The notes under the pieces were generated by a model. That model did no database searches. It worked only from the letters and a program-made list of their open reading frames with translations, and was not told the origin of the DNA. Shown in pieces: positions 5,628 through 9,244 of a stretch of DNA of 9,244 nt; the first letter of the stretch is position 1, and the number at the start of each line of letters is the position of its first letter. The DNA comes from an uncultured Hyphomicrobiales bacterium (lineage in GTDB: Bacteria > Pseudomonadota > Alphaproteobacteria > Rhizobiales > Aestuariivirgaceae): assembly GCA_903930095.1 (NCBI GenBank), contig CAIYXE010000422.1:1-9244 (forward strand), read 5' to 3'. A program made the position numbers and the translations under genes.

Positions 5628-6497
5628 ATGATGGAACAAGCACACCCGGCCCAGCCCCTCTGGCTGCGTATCCTGCAATTCCCGCTGACGCGCGTGATCG
5701 TTCTGGGCGGCCTGGCGTTAAGCATGATGGCCTGGACGGAAAGCCGCATACTGGCGTTCAAGGACAGCCCCTTGATCGGGGTCGCCATTGCGATCGTCAT
5801 GGCAGTGGTGGTGATGGCCGTTTACGTCGCGTGGGGGAAGCTGATCGAGCGCCGCGAGGTGACCGAACTGTCACTGCCAGGAGCGGGCCGCGAATGGGCC
5901 ATCGGCGGATTGGTCGGCGCCGGGCTCTATGCGGGTTGCGTGCTGCTGCTCATGGTGTTCGGCATGTTCCAGATCGAGGGGCTGAACCCCTTATCCTACA
6001 TGATTCCGGCAGCAGCGATGGCCATAAAGTCAGCGGTCTTCGAGGAGGTGGCGTTCCGCGGTGTATTGTTCAAGTCCGTCGAGGACATGGCCGGCAGCTG
6101 GATCGCGATCATCGTTTCCTCACTGGTCTTCGGTTTTCTCCATCTACTCAATCCAGACGCCACGTTTGCAGGAGCCACTTACATCGCCATCGAGGCGGGC
6201 CTGCTTCTGGCCGCCGCCTATCTGGTCACGCGGCGGCTGTGGATGGCTATCGGCTTCCACATGCTGTGGAACTATGTGCAGTCGGCGGTCTTCGGCGGCA
6301 TCGTCTCCGGCGGCGTCGCACTCCCGGGCCTGCTTCAGTCCAAGATCGAGGGGCCCACGTTCTACACGGGCGGCAACTTCGGCATGGAGCAGTCGGTGTT
6401 TGCACTCATTCTCTGCACCATCACCGGTGTCGTGCTGCTGGTGATCGCCATCCGCCGTGGCCACATGGTGCCCGCCCCCTGGAACCGCAAAGGGTGA
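5628..6497 (+). CDS. CPBP-family intramembrane metalloprotease homologue
   Basis: This 289-residue multi-pass membrane protein belongs to the CPBP (Abi, Rce1-like) family, glutamate-type intramembrane proteases with roles in maturation, signalling or bacteriocin self-immunity. All four motif elements are present: the EExxxR signature at 139-144 (EEVAFR), F-x-x-x-H with His172 (FGFLH at 168-172), and H-x-x-x-N with His211 and Asn215 (HMLWN). Catalysis is therefore plausible. Hydrophobic helices lie at about 18-36, 47-70, 91-113, 121-137, 156-174, 184-201, 203-225 and 255-276. Two ATGs in tandem (5628 and 5631) compete as start. The ribosome binding site is poor (AGAGG 12 bases before the first). 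It is the only confident plus-strand gene and ends 25 bp from the end of guaA, tail to tail. The substrate is unknown. Confidence 0.93.
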   Translation: MMEQAHPAQPLWLRILQFPLTRVIVLGGLALSMMAWTESRILAFKDSPLIGVAIAIVMAVVVMAVYVAWGKLIERREVTELSLPGAGREWAIGGLVGAGLYAGCVLLLMVFGMFQIEGLNPLSYMIPAAAMAIKSAVFEEVAFRGVLFKSVEDMAGSWIAIIVSSLVFGFLHLLNPDATFAGATYIAIEAGLLLAAAYLVTRRLWMAIGFHMLWNYVQSAVFGGIVSGGVALPGLLQSKIEGPTFYTGGNFGMEQSVFALILCTITGVVLLVIAIRRGHMVPAPWNRKG

Positions 6498-6522
6498 ACG
6501 GCGTCAGCGCAGACACATCAGG

Positions 6523-8073
6523 TCATTCCCACTCGATCGTGCCGGGCGGCTTGCTTGTCACGTCATAGACCACGCGGCTCACACCCTTCACCTCGTTGAT
6601 GATGCGGGTGCAGACGCGGGCGAGGAAGGCGTGGTCGAAGGGGTAGGACTCCGCCGTCATGCCGTCGGTTGAGGTGACGGCGCGCAGGCCCAGCACACGG
6701 TCATAGGTGCGGCCGTCGCCCATGACGCCCACGGTGCGCACGGGGAGAAGCACGGCGAAGGCCTGCCAGATCGCGTCATAAAGGCCGGCCTTGCGGATCT
6801 CGTCGAGGTAGATCGCATCGGCCTTGCGCAGGATGTCGAGCTTCTCAGTCGTGACATCGTCATGGGGGATGCGAATGGCGAGGCCAGGGCCCGGGAAGGG
6901 GTGGCGGCCGACAAAATGGGCGGGAAGGCCCAACTCCTGGCCCAGGAGGCGCACTTCGTCCTTGAAGAGTTCGCGCAGGGGCTCGACGAGCTTCATGTTC
7001 ATGCGCTCAGGAAGCCCGCCCACATTATGGTGCGACTTGATGGTGACGGAGGGGCCGCCGGTAAAGGAGACGCTCTCGATCACATCAGGATAGAGGGTGC
7101 CCTGCGCCAGGAAGGAGGCGCCGCCGATCTTCTTGGCCTCAGCCTCGAACACCTCGATGAACAGGCGGCCGATGGTCTTGCGCTTCTGTTCCGGATCGGT
7201 GACGCCTGCCAGCGCATCAAGGAAGAGCTTCGAAGCATCGACGTGGATGAGACGGATGTTATAGGCCTCGCGGAAGAGCTTCACGACTTCCGCTGCCTCG
7301 TTCAGGCGCATCAGGCCATGGTCGACGAAGATGCAGGTGAGCTGCTCGCCGATCGCCTCATGGATGAGAACGGCGGTGACTGCACTGTCCACGCCGCCGG
7401 AAAGGCCGCAGATGACGCGCTCAAAGCCCACCTGCTTTTTTATCTTGTGGACCATCTCCGATTTGAAATGCGCCATGGACCAGTCGCCCTTGCAGCCGCA
7501 GATCTCACGCGCGAAGTTGGCGAGCAGCCTGGCACCGTCCGGCGTGTGGACGACTTCCATATGGAACTGCGTGGCGTAGAACTGGCGGTGCTCGTCGGCG
7601 ATGGCCGCGAAGGGCGCACCCTCCGAGGTGGCGATGGCCTTGAAACCCGGCGGAATGGCGGTGACGCGATCACCATGGCTCATCCAAACCTGATGGCGCT
7701 CGCCCGTTTCCCAGACGCCGTCGAACAAGGCGTTGGAGGCCTTCACCTCGACGAAGGCCTTGCCGAACTCACGGTGGTCAGAGGCTTCCACCCGGCCGCC
7801 AAGCTGGGCACACATGGTCTGTTCGCCATAGCAGATGCCAAGCACAGGAACGCCGCGGGTGAAGACCCGATCGGGTGCGCGGGGGCTGCCCCCCTCATGC
7901 ACCGACGCAGGTCCGCCCGACAGGATGATGCCCTTGAGGCCCGGCCAATCCAGCGCCTTTTCGGCCGACTGGAAGGGGACGATCTCCGAATAGACCCCCG
8001 CCTCGCGGATGCGCCGGGCGATGAGCTGGGTGACCTGGGAGCCGAAATCGATGATGAGGATACGGTCTTGCAT
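6523..8073 (-). CDS. guaA: GMP synthase (glutamine-hydrolysing)
   Basis: This enzyme catalyses the last step of de novo guanine nucleotide synthesis, amination of XMP to GMP with glutamine and ATP, in the cytoplasm. The 516-residue length is normal for the two-domain enzyme. The N-terminal class I glutamine amidotransferase domain (about 4-190) holds the nucleophile Cys81 in GICYGEQ and the His171/Glu173 dyad. The usual FHPEV is FHMEV here, with Met172 in place of proline; the catalytic residues are intact. The ATP pyrophosphatase domain begins near 200, with the P-loop SGGVDS at 225-230. The C-terminal dimerisation domain has [13 protein letters not shown] (390-402), [11 protein letters not shown] (470-480) and the terminal [10 protein letters not shown]. 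The ATG at 8073 fits the family N-terminus ([11 protein letters not shown]) but has no clear Shine-Dalgarno sequence. It lies 45 bp downstream of the Nramp gene and may be read from that message or an internal promoter. Confidence 0.98.
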   Translation of the reverse strand: MQDRILIIDFGSQVTQLIARRIREAGVYSEIVPFQSAEKALDWPGLKGIILSGGPASVHEGGSPRAPDRVFTRGVPVLGICYGEQTMCAQLGGRVEASDHREFGKAFVEVKASNALFDGVWETGERHQVWMSHGDRVTAIPPGFKAIATSEGAPFAAIADEHRQFYATQFHMEVVHTPDGARLLANFAREICGCKGDWSMAHFKSEMVHKIKKQVGFERVICGLSGGVDSAVTAVLIHEAIGEQLTCIFVDHGLMRLNEAAEVVKLFREAYNIRLIHVDASKLFLDALAGVTDPEQKRKTIGRLFIEVFEAEAKKIGGASFLAQGTLYPDVIESVSFTGGPSVTIKSHHNVGGLPERMNMKLVEPLRELFKDEVRLLGQELGLPAHFVGRHPFPGPGLAIRIPHDDVTTEKLDILRKADAIYLDEIRKAGLYDAIWQAFAVLLPVRTVGVMGDGRTYDRVLGLRAVTSTDGMTAESYPFDHAFLARVCTRIINEVKGVSRVVYDVTSKPPGTIEWE

Positions 8074-8118
8074 GGCGGGTCTTTAAGGAGGAAGCCCGGA
8101 GTCTGCAAGATGGGGGCC

Positions 8119-9244
8119 TCAGCCCGTCGCGATATCCCACAGGAGCTTGACGTTGAGGGCGATGATGATGGCGGCGATCACCCCGGCCACCAGCGTGAGC
8201 CAGACGGGTGCCACGAGGCCGCCCATCTTCGCCTTGTCGCGGGTGAACATGACGAGCGGCACGATGGCGAAGGGAAGCTGGAAGGCCAGCACCACCTGGC
8301 TCAGGATCAGCAATGTGCCGGTGCCCTCCGCGCCATAATAGAGGGTGACGGCGGCTGCCGGGATGATTGCCACGATCCGCGTGAAGAGGCGGCGCATCCA
8401 GGCGGGGAGCCGGATGTCCAGGAAGCCTTCCATGACGATCTGGCCGGCCATGGTGGCCGTCACCGTGGAGTTGAGGCCGCAGCACAGAAGCGCGATGGCG
8501 AAGAGCTTCGGCGCCAACATGGAACCCACCAGAGGGGCCAGCATGGAATGGGCCTCCCCGATCTCCGCAACCGTGGTGTGGCCCGCCTTGTAGAAGGTGG
8601 CGGCGGCGAGGATCAGGATCGAGGCGTTGACGAGAAGTGCGAACATCAGCGCCACGGTTGAATCCCAGGTGGCGAATCTCAGGGCCTCGCGCTTCTCGGG
8701 CAGCGAGACGCCATAGGCCCGGGTCTGCACGATGCCGGAATGGAGATAGAGATTGTGCGGCATGACCGTGGCGCCGATGATGCCGAGCGCCAGATAGAGC
8801 ATGGCGGGGTTCTTGACGATCTCGACGGTGGGCGCGAAGCCGCGAATGACCTGGCCCCAGTCAGGGTCCGCCAGGGCGATCTGCAGGAAGAAGCAGACGA
8901 AGATGACGCCCAGCAGCGTGATGATGAAGGCTTCGATCCAGCGGAAGCCCAGGCGCTGCAACCACAGGATCAGGAACACGTCCAGCGCGGTGATGACGAC
9001 GCCAAGTTCCAGCGGAATGCCGAACAGCAGGTTGAGGCCGATGGCGGTGCCCACCACCTCCGCGATATCGGTTGCAATGATGGCAATTTCGGCGAAGATC
9101 CAGAGCACGAAGGCCACGGGCCTGGGGTACGCATCCCGGCAGGCTTGCGCCAGGTCACGGCCTGAGCCGATGGCGAGCCTCGAGCACAGTGACTGCAGGA
9201 TGATCGCCATGATGTTGGACATCAGCGCCACGGCCAGCAGCGCA
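8119..9244 (-). CDS. mntH: Nramp-family divalent metal (Mn2+) transporter, 5'-truncated by window edge
   Basis: This is an inner-membrane proton-coupled importer of Mn2+ and related divalent metals. The visible part is 374 residues and the frame stays open to the edge at 9244, so the true start lies outside. Family length (about 420-460) implies that some 60-80 residues are missing, including the metal-binding DPGN motif of helix 1. The second metal-site motif, MPHN (codons at 8752-8763, helix 6), is intact in [14 protein letters not shown]. Other hallmarks are [10 protein letters not shown] near the fragment start, [20 protein letters not shown] (helix 3) and [19 protein letters not shown] (helix 8/9 region). 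The reading continues in frame upstream of the first possible start at 9231 (a GTG) with ALLA, typical of internal family sequence, so that GTG is not the start. Any Mn-responsive control site would be beyond the window. Fe2+ or other metals cannot be excluded. Confidence 0.95.
   Translation of the reverse strand, partial: ALLAVALMSNIMAIILQSLCSRLAIGSGRDLAQACRDAYPRPVAFVLWIFAEIAIIATDIAEVVGTAIGLNLLFGIPLELGVVITALDVFLILWLQRLGFRWIEAFIITLLGVIFVCFFLQIALADPDWGQVIRGFAPTVEIVKNPAMLYLALGIIGATVMPHNLYLHSGIVQTRAYGVSLPEKREALRFATWDSTVALMFALLVNASILILAAATFYKAGHTTVAEIGEAHSMLAPLVGSMLAPKLFAIALLCCGLNSTVTATMAGQIVMEGFLDIRLPAWMRRLFTRIVAIIPAAAVTLYYGAEGTGTLLILSQVVLAFQLPFAIVPLVMFTRDKAKMGGLVAPVWLTLVAGVIAAIIIALNVKLLWDIATG

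Noticed and set aside
5303..5800. 165-codon minus-strand frame across the CPBP gene start
   Set aside because: It runs antisense through the CPBP N-terminus, contains no recognisable motif, and overlaps a better-supported gene.
5585..6568. 327-codon plus-strand frame overlapping the CPBP gene in another frame
   Set aside because: The +1 shifted product is Arg/Gly/His-rich with no membrane helices, while the CPBP frame has all family motifs.
6862..8661. 599-codon open frame on the plus strand, spanning the opposite strand of guaA and part of mntH
   Set aside because: It is the antisense shadow of two certain genes. The translation is rich in His, Gly, Asp, Glu and Arg with no domain, as expected when G+C-rich codons are read on the other strand.
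1..9244. Defence system, phage, CRISPR or other novel multi-gene module
   Set aside because: All confident genes belong to familiar metabolic, transport or regulatory families. A CPBP protease alone, without bacteriocin or toxin genes nearby, does not make such a system.

Overview
The window looks like a stretch of ordinary chromosome from a GC-rich alphaproteobacterium, probably Hyphomicrobiales-like. The reasons are the high G+C third codon positions, a GlpP/GlpQ-type permease pair, and the character of the GuaA, SlyX and Nramp proteins. This placement rests on protein flavour alone, not on a database match. I see no rRNA, tRNA, CRISPR array, transposase or phage gene.

Layout, left to right. 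Positions 52-1727 (minus) carry two ABC-importer inner-membrane permeases. They overlap by four bases (ATGA) and most resemble the glycerol/polyol GlpP-GlpQ pair. Their ATPases and binding protein are not in the window. A perfect 7-bp hairpin sits at the extreme left edge. Upstream of the permeases on the same strand is a ClpP-fold (COG3904-like) serine-protease-type protein (1765-2643), probably in the same transcript, with a 37-base gap. A minus-strand rho-independent terminator at 2747-2768 separates this group from the next unit. That unit (2885-4475) is a Tat-exported Acg/nitroreductase-like flavoprotein followed by an overlapping MarR-family regulator. In front of it, two TAGTTC-N6-GAAC palindromes 20 bp apart overlap a candidate promoter, which suggests the MarR protein represses its own operon. 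Further upstream on the same strand lie slyX (4546-4758) and a RimJ/RimL-type GNAT acetyltransferase (4748-5299), which overlap each other.

A 328-bp divergent intergenic region (5300-5627) separates the acetyltransferase from the only confident plus-strand gene, a CPBP-family intramembrane metalloprotease homologue (5628-6497). That gene converges on guaA (6523-8073, minus; GMP synthase) with a 25-bp gap. A manganese/divalent-metal transporter of the Nramp/MntH family (8119 to the right edge, minus) lies 45 bp upstream of guaA. Its N-terminus is cut off by the window end.

I did not find a convincing new multi-gene system. The best candidates for follow-up are the paired operator in front of the nitroreductase-marR unit, the ClpP-like protein placed at the head of an ABC permease pair, and a small open frame directly after the marR stop that ends just before the terminator.
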